This document shows, piece by piece, positions 16,806 to 25,229 of a DNA stretch of 64,000 bases. A program made the translations under genes and the position numbers. Positions within the stretch are counted from its first letter, which is position 1. Each line of letters opens with the position of its first letter. This DNA comes from Micromonospora lupini str. Lupac 08. Lineage in GTDB: Bacteria > Actinomycetota > Actinomycetes > Mycobacteriales > Micromonosporaceae. The notes under the pieces were generated by a model. It was not told where the DNA came from. It was given only the letters and a program-made list of their open reading frames with translations, and did no database searches. Location: contig NZ_HF570108.1 in NCBI RefSeq assembly GCF_000297395.2, forward strand, positions 3,551,297-3,615,296. Direction: 5' to 3'.

Positions 16806-17576
16806 CTACGGGGTGTCGGCCCAGAGCCGAGGGGTCGATCGGTTGGCCGGGGACGGCGGCGGGGCGGCGATGCTCACGATCGCCTCCAGGGAGCCCGGGT
16901 CGCTGCGCGCCTCGGCTGTCGGCCGGTCGTAGACGACCCGGCCGTACTCCAGCACCGCCACCCGGTCGGCGATCTCGATCGCGTGGCGGAGCTGCTGTTC
17001 GACGAGCAGCACTGTCAACCCGCTGGCGGCCAGGTGACCGATGAGGTCGCGGACCCGCGCGGCCAGGTCGGGGGAGAGCCCCTCACAGGGCTCGTCGAGC
17101 AGCAGCACCCGTGGTTGACCGAGCAGGGCGCGGGCGATGGCCAGCATCTGCTGCTCGCCGCCGGAGAGTTCACAGCCGCGGTGCCGCAGCCGTGCCGCGA
17201 GCCGGGGCAGCAGTTCGAGGATCCGGGGCACCGTCCAGCCCTCGCCGCCGGGTGTCGCGGCCCGCCACGGCGACGCCGCCAGCACGAGGTGCTCGGCCAC
17301 CGTCAACCGGGAGAAGACCCGCCGGCCCTGCGGGACGAGGCCGACGCCGGACTGGGCGACCCGGTGGGGTTGCCGCCCGGCCACGTGGACGCCGCCGATC
17401 TCGATGCGTCCGCTGGAGGCGCGTACCAGGCCGGCGATGGTGTGCACGAGGGTGCTCTTGCCGGCCCCGTTGCGGCCCACCACCGCCTGGATGCTGCCCG
17501 GGTGCACCCGGAGGTCCACCTCGTGCAGCACGATCCCTCCGGCGTAGCCGGCGCAGAGCCGCTCCACGTACAGCAT
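16806..17576 (-). CDS. livF: branched-chain amino acid-type ABC transporter ATPase (LivF-like)
   Basis: 256 residues. Walker A GRNGAGKST (~36-44), Q-loop region VPQGRRVFSRLTV, signature LSGGEQQ, Walker B VLLLDEP and the switch His in LLVEQQLRHA are all intact. LivF-type proteins pair with LivG to power import by the LivHM channel. Its ATG overlaps the livG stop by one base (TGATG). A tail of ~25 residues (PPPSPANRSTPRLWADTP) extends past the usual end. The larger frame that runs upstream through livG is a shadow. Confidence 0.92.
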   Translation of the reverse strand: MLYVERLCAGYAGGIVLHEVDLRVHPGSIQAVVGRNGAGKSTLVHTIAGLVRASSGRIEIGGVHVAGRQPHRVAQSGVGLVPQGRRVFSRLTVAEHLVLAASPWRAATPGGEGWTVPRILELLPRLAARLRHRGCELSGGEQQMLAIARALLGQPRVLLLDEPCEGLSPDLAARVRDLIGHLAASGLTVLLVEQQLRHAIEIADRVAVLEYGRVVYDRPTAEARSDPGSLEAIVSIAAPPPSPANRSTPRLWADTP

Positions 17577-18319
17577 CAGGACACCCCGTCGGCGTAGGCC
17601 CGCCGCACCAGCGGCGAGGTACGGATCTCGTCCGGTGTGCCGGCGGCCACTGTCCGACCGTCGCGCAGCACGGTGACGGTGTCGCAGAGGGCGTACACCA
17701 GGTCCAGGTGGTGCTCGACCAGCAGCACGGCGACCTGCCGGGGCAGCGCCGCCAGCAGCTCGGCCAGCCGGCCGACCTCGGTGGCCGACAGCCCGGCCGC
17801 CGGTTCGTCGAGCAGCAGCAGGCGGGGACGGCCGGCGAGGGCCATCGCGATCTCCAACTGGCGGCGCTGTCCGTGGGCGAGGTGACCGGCGGGCACCGTC
17901 GCGAGATCGGACAGGCCCAGTTGGTCGAGCAGTTCGGCGGCGGTCCGGCGGGCCGCGCCCCGGGTCCCACCGGGTGACCACCTGCGGCGTCGGATGGTCC
18001 GGGGCAGGGCGGCGACCTCGATGTTCTCGATCGCGGTGAGGGTCGCGAAGACCGCCGGCCGCTGGTGGGTCCGGTTGATGCCGCGCCGCGCCCGTGCCGC
18101 CGGGCCGAGCCGGCTGACGTCGCGTCCGACGAAGCGCACCGTGCCGCGCTGTGGCCGTGTCGTCGCGCCGAGCACGCTGAGCAGTGTCGTCTTGCCGGCC
18201 CCGTTGGGCCCGATCAGGGCGTGTCGCTGACCGTCGTGCACGCACAGGTCCACGTCGGTGAGCGCGGCGAGGGAGCCGTACCGCACGCTGATCTTCTCGG
18301 CGCTCAGCAGGCAGTTCAT
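17576..18319 (-). CDS. livG: branched-chain amino acid-type ABC transporter ATPase (LivG-like)
   Basis: 247 residues. Walker A GPNGAGKTT (~37-45), Walker B LLLLDEP and switch region LLVEHHLDLV are intact. The signature motif is unusual, LAHGQRRQLEIA rather than the common LSYGQQR, but still alignable. The long loop after Walker A (RRRWSPGGTRGAARR) is typical of LivG. It overlaps livM by four bases. Works with LivF as the ATPase pair. Confidence 0.92.
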   Translation of the reverse strand: MNCLLSAEKISVRYGSLAALTDVDLCVHDGQRHALIGPNGAGKTTLLSVLGATTRPQRGTVRFVGRDVSRLGPAARARRGINRTHQRPAVFATLTAIENIEVAALPRTIRRRRWSPGGTRGAARRTAAELLDQLGLSDLATVPAGHLAHGQRRQLEIAMALAGRPRLLLLDEPAAGLSATEVGRLAELLAALPRQVAVLLVEHHLDLVYALCDTVTVLRDGRTVAAGTPDEIRTSPLVRRAYADGVS

Positions 18320-19329
18320 ACGCGCAGCTCCGGCGTCGCGTCGCGGTCGCGGGTGGGCGCGACGTCCGGTGGGCGCGGCGCGGGGACCGGACGCGGGCGG
18401 CGGGCCCGGGTGACGCCGGTGGGCAGCAGGTAGACCGTCGCCACGAACAGTGCGCCCAGCACCAGCGGCGCGTGTCCGGGCAGCACCCCGAACAACCAGT
18501 CGCGGACGGCGATGACGAGCGCCGCCCCGACCAGCGCGCCGCCGACCGACGCGGTGCCGCCGATGACGACGCCGAGCAGGAGCAGCGCGGAGGTGTCGAA
18601 GCCGAAGTCGGCGGGGGAGATGTACTGCTGGGCGACGACGAGCAGGGAGCCGGCGGCGCCGGCGATCGCCCCGGCGGCGACGTGCGCGCCGGACAGGTAC
18701 AGCGGCACGCGGTGTCCGCTGGCCCGCAGCCGCATCTCGTCGTCGCGGCCGGCGCGCAGCAGCACGCCTGCCCGGGTCCGTAGCAGCAGCAGGACCGCGC
18801 CGACGAGTGTCGCCACGACGACGAGCGTGTAGAGATAGCGGGCCTGGTCGGTGGCCAGGACCGGCAGTCCCCAGAAGGGACGGACTCCGGCGATGCCGGC
18901 CAGGCCGTCCGTGCCGCCGGTCACCGACCGCCAGCGCCCGAGGACGGTCACGACGAGTTCACCGATCGCCAGGGTGATCATCAGGACGATGACGCCCCGG
19001 GCCGGGACGACCAACGGCAGGGTCACGGCGGCGAGCGTCGCCCCGGCCAGCGCCGCCACGGCGACCTGCACGACGCCGACGTCGGAGACCTGGCTGCCGA
19101 GCACCGCGCTGGCGTACGCGCCTGCGGCGTACGGGGCGGTCTGGCCCAGGGTGGGCATGCCGGCGACGCCGGTGAGCAGCGCCACGCTCACCCCGACCAG
19201 GCCCAGCGCCAGCGTCCGGGCGAGGATCGCCGCGGTGTAGTCGTCCACCACCCACGGCGCCACGAGCAGGCCGGCCAGGACGAGCGTCGCCACGGCGGCG
19301 CGTACGCGACGGAGCACCTCGTCCCTCAC
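18316..19329 (-). CDS. livM: branched-chain amino acid-type ABC permease (LivM-like)
   Basis: 337 residues with about nine or ten hydrophobic segments, beginning MRDEVLRRVRAAVATLVLAG. The GQTAPYAAGAYASAVL stretch and the LRTRAGVLLRAGRDDEMRLRASG loop (EAA-like ATPase contact) mark the LivM family. The C-terminus is an Arg/Pro-rich cytoplasmic tail. I chose the GTG at 19329, which overlaps the livH stop (GTGA). Confidence 0.92.
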   Translation of the reverse strand: MRDEVLRRVRAAVATLVLAGLLVAPWVVDDYTAAILARTLALGLVGVSVALLTGVAGMPTLGQTAPYAAGAYASAVLGSQVSDVGVVQVAVAALAGATLAAVTLPLVVPARGVIVLMITLAIGELVVTVLGRWRSVTGGTDGLAGIAGVRPFWGLPVLATDQARYLYTLVVVATLVGAVLLLLRTRAGVLLRAGRDDEMRLRASGHRVPLYLSGAHVAAGAIAGAAGSLLVVAQQYISPADFGFDTSALLLLGVVIGGTASVGGALVGAALVIAVRDWLFGVLPGHAPLVLGALFVATVYLLPTGVTRARRPRPVPAPRPPDVAPTRDRDATPELRV

Positions 19330-20222
19330 GTCGCCGCCCACCGCAGGGCCAGGCCCCGTGCCCGCACGGCGAGCACGGCGGCCATGGCGGCGAACAGCAG
19401 GAACGGGGCGGCGGACGGCAGCAGCGCCACGCCCAGGGTCTGGATCTCGCCGATCGCCAGCGCCGCGAGCAGGGTGCCCACCATGGACCCGAGGCCGCCG
19501 AGGACGACGACCACAAGCGACAGAAGCAGCACCGTGTCGGCGGTGTCCGCGCCGGGGCCGATGATGGGCGCGCCGAGGACCCCCGCCGCGCCGGCCAGCG
19601 CGCCACCGGCGGCGAGCACACCCACCCTGATGCGCGTCGGGCTCACGCCCAGGCAGGCGACCATCTCCGGGTCGTCCACGGCGGCGCGGACCAGCATCCC
19701 GGCCCGGGTCCGCCGCACCGTCAGGTAGAGCCCGGCGGCGAGCGCCGTGGCCACCACGATGAACACCAGCCGGTACGCGGCGTAGCGGTGCCCGGCGACC
19801 TGTACCGACCCGTCGAGGGCGGCGGGCACCAGGACCTGCGGATCGTCGGGGCCGAAGCCGGCGACGAGCAGGCTGCCGCCGGCCAGCGCCACCCCGAAGG
19901 TCAGCAGCGCCTGGGTGAGGTGGTTGCCGGTGGCGACGGGTGTGAGCAGGCCGGCGAGCAGCACACCCGCCGCCGCGGCGGCCAGCACGCCGACCCCCAG
20001 CGCGAGGGCCAGGCTCGCCCAGCTGCCGTCGAGTACCGCCGCGGCGGTGTAGCCGCCGATCGCGTAGAGCATGCCGTGCGCCAGGTTGAGGATGTTGGCG
20101 ACGCCGAAACAGAAGACCAGGCCCGCCGCCGCCACGAAGACGAGCAGCCCGTAGGCGACACCGTCCAGCGCCGGGATGACGTACGGGTCGATCCGGTTCG
20201 GGCCGGCCGCCACCGCGATCAC
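19326..20222 (-). CDS. livH: branched-chain amino acid-type ABC permease (LivH-like)
   Basis: 298 residues, about eight membrane helices. ANILNLAHGMLYAIGGY and VRRTRAGMLVRAAVDDPEMVACLG (ATPase contact loop) are LivH signatures. The GTG overlaps the substrate-binding-protein stop by four bases. Forms the membrane channel with LivM. Confidence 0.92.
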   Translation of the reverse strand: MIAVAAGPNRIDPYVIPALDGVAYGLLVFVAAAGLVFCFGVANILNLAHGMLYAIGGYTAAAVLDGSWASLALALGVGVLAAAAAGVLLAGLLTPVATGNHLTQALLTFGVALAGGSLLVAGFGPDDPQVLVPAALDGSVQVAGHRYAAYRLVFIVVATALAAGLYLTVRRTRAGMLVRAAVDDPEMVACLGVSPTRIRVGVLAAGGALAGAAGVLGAPIIGPGADTADTVLLLSLVVVVLGGLGSMVGTLLAALAIGEIQTLGVALLPSAAPFLLFAAMAAVLAVRARGLALRWAAT

Positions 20223-21412
20223 CGGCCGATGGTCGCGAGGTCACCCACGACGGTGTTGGACAGCGCCCGGCCGTCCTGGCGGACCTGACGCAGGTACCAC
20301 TTCTGCACCGGCGAGTGGGTGACGGTGGAGAACTGCCACGCGCCGCGCGGGCTGGCGATCTGACCGAGCTTGCCGATCTGCGCGTTGATCGCCTCCGGCG
20401 TCGGGTCGTCCCCGGCGGCCCCGATGGCCCGGTCGAGCACCGCCGCCGCGTCGTACGACGCCAGGGCGTACGTCGTCGGCGACCCGTCGTGCTTGGCCTT
20501 CCACGCCGCGACGAAGCCACGGTTCTCGGCGTTGTCGAGGTCGGGGGAGTAGTTGAGCACCGAGAAGATGTCCCGGGCCGCCTCGCCCTGCGCGTTGAGC
20601 ACGCCGCCCTCGGTGAGGAACCCCGCCGCGTACAGCGGAATGTCCTTGATCTCGGACTGCGCGTACTGCTTGACGAAGTCGACTGCGGCGCTGCCGGCGT
20701 AGAAGGTGTAGACGGCCTGCGCGCCGGACGCCTTGATCCGGGCGAAGTACGGCGTGAAGTTGGTGGTGGCCGGGAACGGGGTGAAGGTGGTCTTGCCGTC
20801 GGGGTTGGCGAGCGTCCCACCGGCCTTGGCGAACGCCTCGGTGAAGCCGCGCAGCTCGTCCCAGCCGCCCTGGTAGTCGGGGCCGATTGCGTACACCGAG
20901 CCCTTGACGTTGTCGCGGACGTGCTGGGCGATCGCGGCGCCCGGCTCGTCGGAGAGGTACGAGGTGTGCCAGACCCGGGAGACGTCCTTGATCTCCGGCC
21001 GGCCGTTGGAGCCGACGAGCGGGACCTTGGTCTCCTGCAGCAGGGGGTAGACGCCGGCGACCGAGCCGCCGCCGACGATGCCGGTGAGGGCGGCCACCCG
21101 GTCCTGCTTGAGCAGCTTGGTCGCCGCCGGCACGGCGGTCGCGGCGCCGTTGCCCTCGTCGGCGACGACCAGATCGACCTGCCGGCCGCCGAGCTTGCCG
21201 TCGTGCGTGTCCAGGTACAGCTCGAAGCCGTCGCGGATCTCCTTGCCGACGGACTGGTACGTCCCGGACAGCGAGGCGAGCAGACCGATCTTGATGGATC
21301 CGCCGCCGGTCGTGCCGGGCTCGTCGGCGGCGCAGGCTGTGCTCGCGGTCAGCACGAGTGCGAGCAGCCCGGCGGCGAGGGCACGGCTGCGCGCGGGGGT
21401 GGTGAGGGACAT
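20219..21412 (-). CDS. livK: ABC transporter substrate-binding lipoprotein (Leu/Ile/Val-binding type)
   Basis: 397 residues. A lipoprotein signal ends at Cys27 (VLTASTAC), so it is membrane-anchored outside the cell. The type I periplasmic-binding fold follows: IKIGLLASLSGTYQSVGKEIRDGFELYLD, a VVADEGN strand, TGIVGGGSVAGVYPLLQETKVPLVGSN and GPDYQGGWDELRGF. Family members bind branched-chain amino acids, urea, aromatic acids or amides; the ligand here is not readable. The ATG is preceded by GGAGACGAC. It heads the transporter genes, 36 bp after the roadblock gene, so sensing and transport genes appear co-transcribed. Confidence 0.92.
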   Translation of the reverse strand: MSLTTPARSRALAAGLLALVLTASTACAADEPGTTGGGSIKIGLLASLSGTYQSVGKEIRDGFELYLDTHDGKLGGRQVDLVVADEGNGAATAVPAATKLLKQDRVAALTGIVGGGSVAGVYPLLQETKVPLVGSNGRPEIKDVSRVWHTSYLSDEPGAAIAQHVRDNVKGSVYAIGPDYQGGWDELRGFTEAFAKAGGTLANPDGKTTFTPFPATTNFTPYFARIKASGAQAVYTFYAGSAAVDFVKQYAQSEIKDIPLYAAGFLTEGGVLNAQGEAARDIFSVLNYSPDLDNAENRGFVAAWKAKHDGSPTTYALASYDAAAVLDRAIGAAGDDPTPEAINAQIGKLGQIASPRGAWQFSTVTHSPVQKWYLRQVRQDGRALSNTVVGDLATIGR

Positions 21413-21448
21413 GTCGTCTCCAGGGGAAGGGGAGGGGTGTCGGTGGGG

Positions 21449-21853
21449 TCAGCGGCTGCGCGCGAGCGCCGCACGGGCCGCGGGGGTCAGCGCGTCGCCG
21501 ATCCGGTTGGCCAGTTCCGTCATCTCGTAGGAGACCTTGCCCACGTCGCACTCGGGCGCGGCGAGCACCAGCAGCGACGCCCCGTCGTTGAAGGCCATGG
21601 AGAACATGAATCCGCCTTCGAGCTGGGTGACGTTGGAGATCACCGCCCCGGCGTCGAAGAACGCCGCCGCGCCCCGCAGCAGGCTGACCAGGCCGCTGCC
21701 GGTCGCGGCGAGCTGGTCGGCCCGGTCCGGTGGCAGGTCGCGGGTGGCGGCCACCATCAGGCCGTCGCTGGAGATGGCGATCGCATGGCTGACCTCGGTC
21801 GCGCGCTCGGCGAAGCTGTCCAGCAGCCAGCCGAGATCCTGGTGGTCGGTCAC
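21449..21853 (-). CDS. roadblock/LC7-domain protein
   Basis: 134 residues, start GTG after AGGGAGAGCAC. The whole protein is one roadblock/LC7 fold: LGWLLDSFAERATEVSHAIAISSDGLMVAATRDL and LEGGFMFSMAFNDGASLLVLAAPECDVGKVSYEMTELANRIG. In actinomycete conservons this protein sits between a NIT/HAMP kinase and a DUF742 protein plus Ras-like GTPase, and is thought to act on the GTPase. Here it lies 16 bp after such a kinase but no DUF742 or GTPase gene follows; the transporter does. Cytosolic. Confidence 0.93.
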   Translation of the reverse strand: MTDHQDLGWLLDSFAERATEVSHAIAISSDGLMVAATRDLPPDRADQLAATGSGLVSLLRGAAAFFDAGAVISNVTQLEGGFMFSMAFNDGASLLVLAAPECDVGKVSYEMTELANRIGDALTPAARAALARSR

Positions 21854-21869
21854 GTGCTCTCCCTGTCGG

Positions 21870-24317
21870 TCATGAGTTGCCGAGGTTGATCGGGGTACGC
21901 CGGCGGGCCGCCACCCCGCGCGCGTACGCGGCCATCGCGGTGGCGACCTGGGCCGGGTCCCGGTATTCGGAGCGTTGCTGTTGCTGGGGAACGGTGACGC
22001 CACCGGGCACCAGGTGCCGCTGCGGCTGTCGTTTGGGCAGGCCGGAGTTGGTGGTCGCGGCCACGTCGGGCGTGTGCGCCTGCGCGGCGGTACGCCAGGC
22101 GTCGTCGGCGGGGCTGGACCACTGCCGGCCGTCGGAGGCGTCGACGACATCGGCGTGGAACCAGTGGTTGACCTGTTCGAAGATGAGCAGCTCGTCGGTC
22201 GGCGCGTCACCGGGGTCCGCGCGGGGCGTCGGGCGGAACACGGGCGCCGCCGGCAGGGTCCTGGCCGCGGAGGCGTGCCCGGCGGTCGGCCCCGGCCGGT
22301 ACGGCGGTGGTGCAGACGTGCGGGCGGCCCGCCGCGACAGCCGACCGGGTGCCAGCAGGTACTCCTCCGGCGGCAACGACCGGATGATCGCGGCGGGCAG
22401 GGTCGCCTCGGCGAGGGTGCCGCGGCGGGGGCCGCGACGCAGTTGGACGCCGGCTCCCAGGCGGGCGGCGAGCTGGCCCACGACGACCAGCCCCATGGCC
22501 CGCACGGCGGCGACGTCGATGGCGGGTGGCCGGGCCAGCAACTCGTTGAGCTGCTGCAACCGCTGTGGGGGCAGGCCCACGCCCTCGTCGCTGATCTGGA
22601 TGATGACCCGGTCGCCGAGGCTGCGGCCGCTCACCCACGTCTCGCTGCCCGGGGGCGAGTACGCGGTGGCGTTGTCCATGAGTTCGGCGAGCAGGTGCAC
22701 GACCTCGTCGACGGACTTGGCGGCCACGGCGACGTCGCCGTCGACCATGCCGAGGCGGATCCGCGCGTAGTGCTCGATCTGGGACAGGGCCGCCTGGAGC
22801 ACCTGTTGCAGTGGCACGTCGTGTTGGCGTACCCGGCCCACGCCGACGCCGCCGAGCACGAGCAGGCTGGCGTTGATGCGGCCCATCCGGGTCGCCAGGT
22901 TGTCCAGGGTGTAGAGCTGGTGCAGGCGGTCGGGGTCGGTCTCGTCCCGTTCGACCCGGTCGACCTGGGCGAGGACGGCGTCGACCAGCCGCTGTTCGCG
23001 CCGGCTGAGGTGGATGAAGATGTCGGCGGTGTTGGCGCGCATGACGGCCTGTTCGGCGGCGGTCCGCACGGCGGCCTGGTGCACGGCGCTGAACGCCTGA
23101 CCCAGCTCGCCGATCTCGTCGTCGCTTGAGGGTTCGAGGGCGGCGGTGGACTGTTGACGGGCCAGCTCGTCGGGGTCGACGCTGGCGCTGTCGGGGCGTT
23201 GCAGCCGGGCCACCACGGCGGGGAGCTGTTCGAACGCGACGGCGTTTGCGGCGTCGCGCAGGCGTCGCAGCCGGCGGGTGATCTGCCGGGCGACGGCCCA
23301 GGTCACCAGCGCGGTCAGCAGCAGCGCCAGCAGCACGCCGACCGCCTCGGCCACGGCCCTGCGGCGCTGGTCGGCGTGGGCGGCCCGCACGTCGTCGAGC
23401 ACCGCGACGTCGACGCGCCCCCGCAGGTCGGCGAGGCGGGCGGCGCGCTGCTGTGTCGTGGACACCCAGTCGGCGGTCTCCAGGCGCAGTGGCGTGCCCG
23501 GCTGGGCGCGGGACACCTCGTCCTGCATCCGTTGCAGGGCGAGCGCCTCCTTGCCGCTGCCGGCCTGCTCCCACCAGATGCTCCACTCGGCCGGGGCGAG
23601 GGCCAGGAACGACAGGCTGGACTCGGTGTAGCTGGTGCGGGCCGCGGTGATGTCCTGCTGGGTGGCGGGGGTCAACTCGCCGGCCGCGACCGCGCGGAGC
23701 ACGGCGACCTGCTGTTGGCCGATCGCCTCGGCGGTCTTCGACAGCGCCGCCGAGGCCCGGATCCCGTCGGCGAGCCGGGCGTTGACGACGCCGTGCGAGA
23801 CGTTCTCCCGGAGGGTGATCAGGTCGGCGATCGCGATGCGGTAGCTGAAGGTCATCGCGGACACCGAGGCGTGCTCGGCCGTGCGGACCTGGGTGCGCAG
23901 CGGGGACAGGCCGTCCAGTGCCGCGTCGACGCGGCGCAGGAGCCCCGTGTCGGCGTCGGTGGGCACCCGGTCGCGCTGTCGGCGGTACCGCTCGACGGCG
24001 GCGTCGGTGGCGGCCAGCTCCACCCCGAAGGCGTCCTGCTGCTGTCCGTCGGGGTGGGTGAGCAGGTCGGCGGCGGCGGCCCGTTCGCGTTGCAGCCGGT
24101 ACGCCAGGTCACCGGCCTCGGCGCCGAGGCGTGCCACGACCTCCAGGTCGCTGGCTCGGGTCGTCTGGCGCGCGCTCTCGGTCAGCGCGAGGCCGGCGAA
24201 CCCGATGACGGCCACCAGGGGCGCCGCCACGATGAGCCGCATCCGCCCCGCGATCTTCCAGGCGCGTCGACCCCTCGGGTAGGGTCGGGCCGCGTGGGAC
24301 CTCGTGCTCGACGCCAA
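21870..24317 (-). CDS. nitrate/nitrite-sensing-domain (NIT) sensor histidine kinase, conservon type
   Basis: 815 residues. Order: TM helix 1 (IVAAPLVAVIGFAGLALTES), an extracytoplasmic all-helical NIT domain (~60-320; RLQRERAAAADLL is the typical start), TM helix 2 (AVGVLLALLLTALVTWAVA), HAMP (RLRRLRDAANAV), a dimerisation-like helix (IFIHLSRREQRLVDAVLAQVDRVE), then HATPase_c with MDNATAYSPPGSETWVS (N box) and ISDEGVGL (G1 box). The tail (~630-815) is long, Pro-rich and disordered. This architecture matches CvnA-type kinases, which lack a classic phospho-acceptor response-regulator partner nearby. The TTG at 24317 is supported by GGGAG seven bases before; an internal ATG at MRLIVAAP is the alternative. 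First gene of the transporter operon. Confidence 0.9.
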   Translation of the reverse strand: MASSTRSHAARPYPRGRRAWKIAGRMRLIVAAPLVAVIGFAGLALTESARQTTRASDLEVVARLGAEAGDLAYRLQRERAAAADLLTHPDGQQQDAFGVELAATDAAVERYRRQRDRVPTDADTGLLRRVDAALDGLSPLRTQVRTAEHASVSAMTFSYRIAIADLITLRENVSHGVVNARLADGIRASAALSKTAEAIGQQQVAVLRAVAAGELTPATQQDITAARTSYTESSLSFLALAPAEWSIWWEQAGSGKEALALQRMQDEVSRAQPGTPLRLETADWVSTTQQRAARLADLRGRVDVAVLDDVRAAHADQRRRAVAEAVGVLLALLLTALVTWAVARQITRRLRRLRDAANAVAFEQLPAVVARLQRPDSASVDPDELARQQSTAALEPSSDDEIGELGQAFSAVHQAAVRTAAEQAVMRANTADIFIHLSRREQRLVDAVLAQVDRVERDETDPDRLHQLYTLDNLATRMGRINASLLVLGGVGVGRVRQHDVPLQQVLQAALSQIEHYARIRLGMVDGDVAVAAKSVDEVVHLLAELMDNATAYSPPGSETWVSGRSLGDRVIIQISDEGVGLPPQRLQQLNELLARPPAIDVAAVRAMGLVVVGQLAARLGAGVQLRRGPRRGTLAEATLPAAIIRSLPPEEYLLAPGRLSRRAARTSAPPPYRPGPTAGHASAARTLPAAPVFRPTPRADPGDAPTDELLIFEQVNHWFHADVVDASDGRQWSSPADDAWRTAAQAHTPDVAATTNSGLPKRQPQRHLVPGGVTVPQQQQRSEYRDPAQVATAMAAYARGVAARRRTPINLGNS

Positions 24318-24346
24318 GATTGACTCCCACGACTCGTCGATGACGG

Positions 24347-24436
24347 TCTATACGCACCTTGCCGAATGCAAGTCCCATTCCGCCGGAACGCAGGCTCGGA
24401 GGCCAGACCTGGCGGTGGTACAAACTGGCCGTACCA
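24347..24436 (-). promoter_or_regulatory. putative promoter and dyad upstream of kinase-transporter operon
   Basis: Between the XRE gene and the kinase start (179 bp). Minus strand shows TATAGA (24347-24352) as a possible -10, about 30 bp before the TTG. Upstream is a 21-bp dyad TGGTAC-N9-GTACCA (24416-24436), a candidate operator. Confidence 0.4.
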
Positions 24437-24496
24437 GCATCTGTACCCAGAGTCAGCGGGCGGTGGCGCGCGACGATCGGTCGCGGGGGCCCGCGC

Positions 24497-24976
24497 TCAG
24501 CGCTGATCGTCGAGGTGCTCGGGCGCGCGGCGCGGCCCGGAGTCGTCCGCCTCGGGTTGGCTGCTGAGCACCTGGCCGATCAGCTCGCGCAGCTCGTCGA
24601 TGGCGTCCACCACGGCGCCCGGGTCGCGCGCGTCGCGCCGGCCCCGCTGGCGCGGCACGGGCGGATCGAGCCGCGCCTGCTCCGCCGATCGTGGGCCCCG
24701 CCGGCCGTCGGCCGCCAACTGCTCGGCCGCGACCTGCGGCCACAGGGAGGCCAGCAGGCCGCCGGTGTCGAGCACGTCGTCGCAGCGCACCGCGAACTCG
24801 TGGCTGCCGAAGCGGCGGCCCGACTCCACCGCGGCGACCGTCTCCCGGCTGAACCGCACCAGGTCCGCCAGGGCCCGCTGGGTCAGTCCCCGTCGGATCC
24901 GGCAGCTGCGCAGCTCCCAGCGGAACTGTTGGCTGGCCGCGGAGTGAGCGGCGCTCGGCGGGGGCGTGTGCTCCAT
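24497..24976 (-). CDS. XRE-family helix-turn-helix regulator
   Basis: 159 residues. A HTH_3/31-type domain at ~18-75: FRWELRSCRIRRGLTQRALADLVRFSRETVAAVESGRR. The rest (~80-159) is charged and low in structure (SAEQARLDPPVPRQRGRRDARD...) with one short amphipathic helix (VDAIDELRELIGQVL). It lacks the DUF5753 ligand domain common in actinomycete XRE proteins, being too short. The ATG follows AAGGTGAGCGC. It lies between a P450 gene and the kinase-transporter operon, all on the same strand; its target may be one of them (see the AGATNGGCCGAT motif finding). Confidence 0.88.
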   Translation of the reverse strand: MEHTPPPSAAHSAASQQFRWELRSCRIRRGLTQRALADLVRFSRETVAAVESGRRFGSHEFAVRCDDVLDTGGLLASLWPQVAAEQLAADGRRGPRSAEQARLDPPVPRQRGRRDARDPGAVVDAIDELRELIGQVLSSQPEADDSGPRRAPEHLDDQR

Positions 24977-25229
24977 GCGCTCACCTTCGTGGCACCCGCG
25001 AATCAGCAGCAGGCGTCAGATCGAGATTGGCCGATGGGCTGAACATTCATAGGGGGCAATTCTTAACCCTGGACACGATGGGTGTGAAGACGTGCGCCGA
25101 GATGGATCGCCGCGTAAAGCGCACGAGGCCACGCGCCCGACGCGCCCGAAGGCGTCGGGGTGCGTCGCGCGGAGCCCACCCGGGCCGCGTCGGTTGGCCC
25201 GCAGGTCAGCGCCACCGGCGTCCTCGTCG

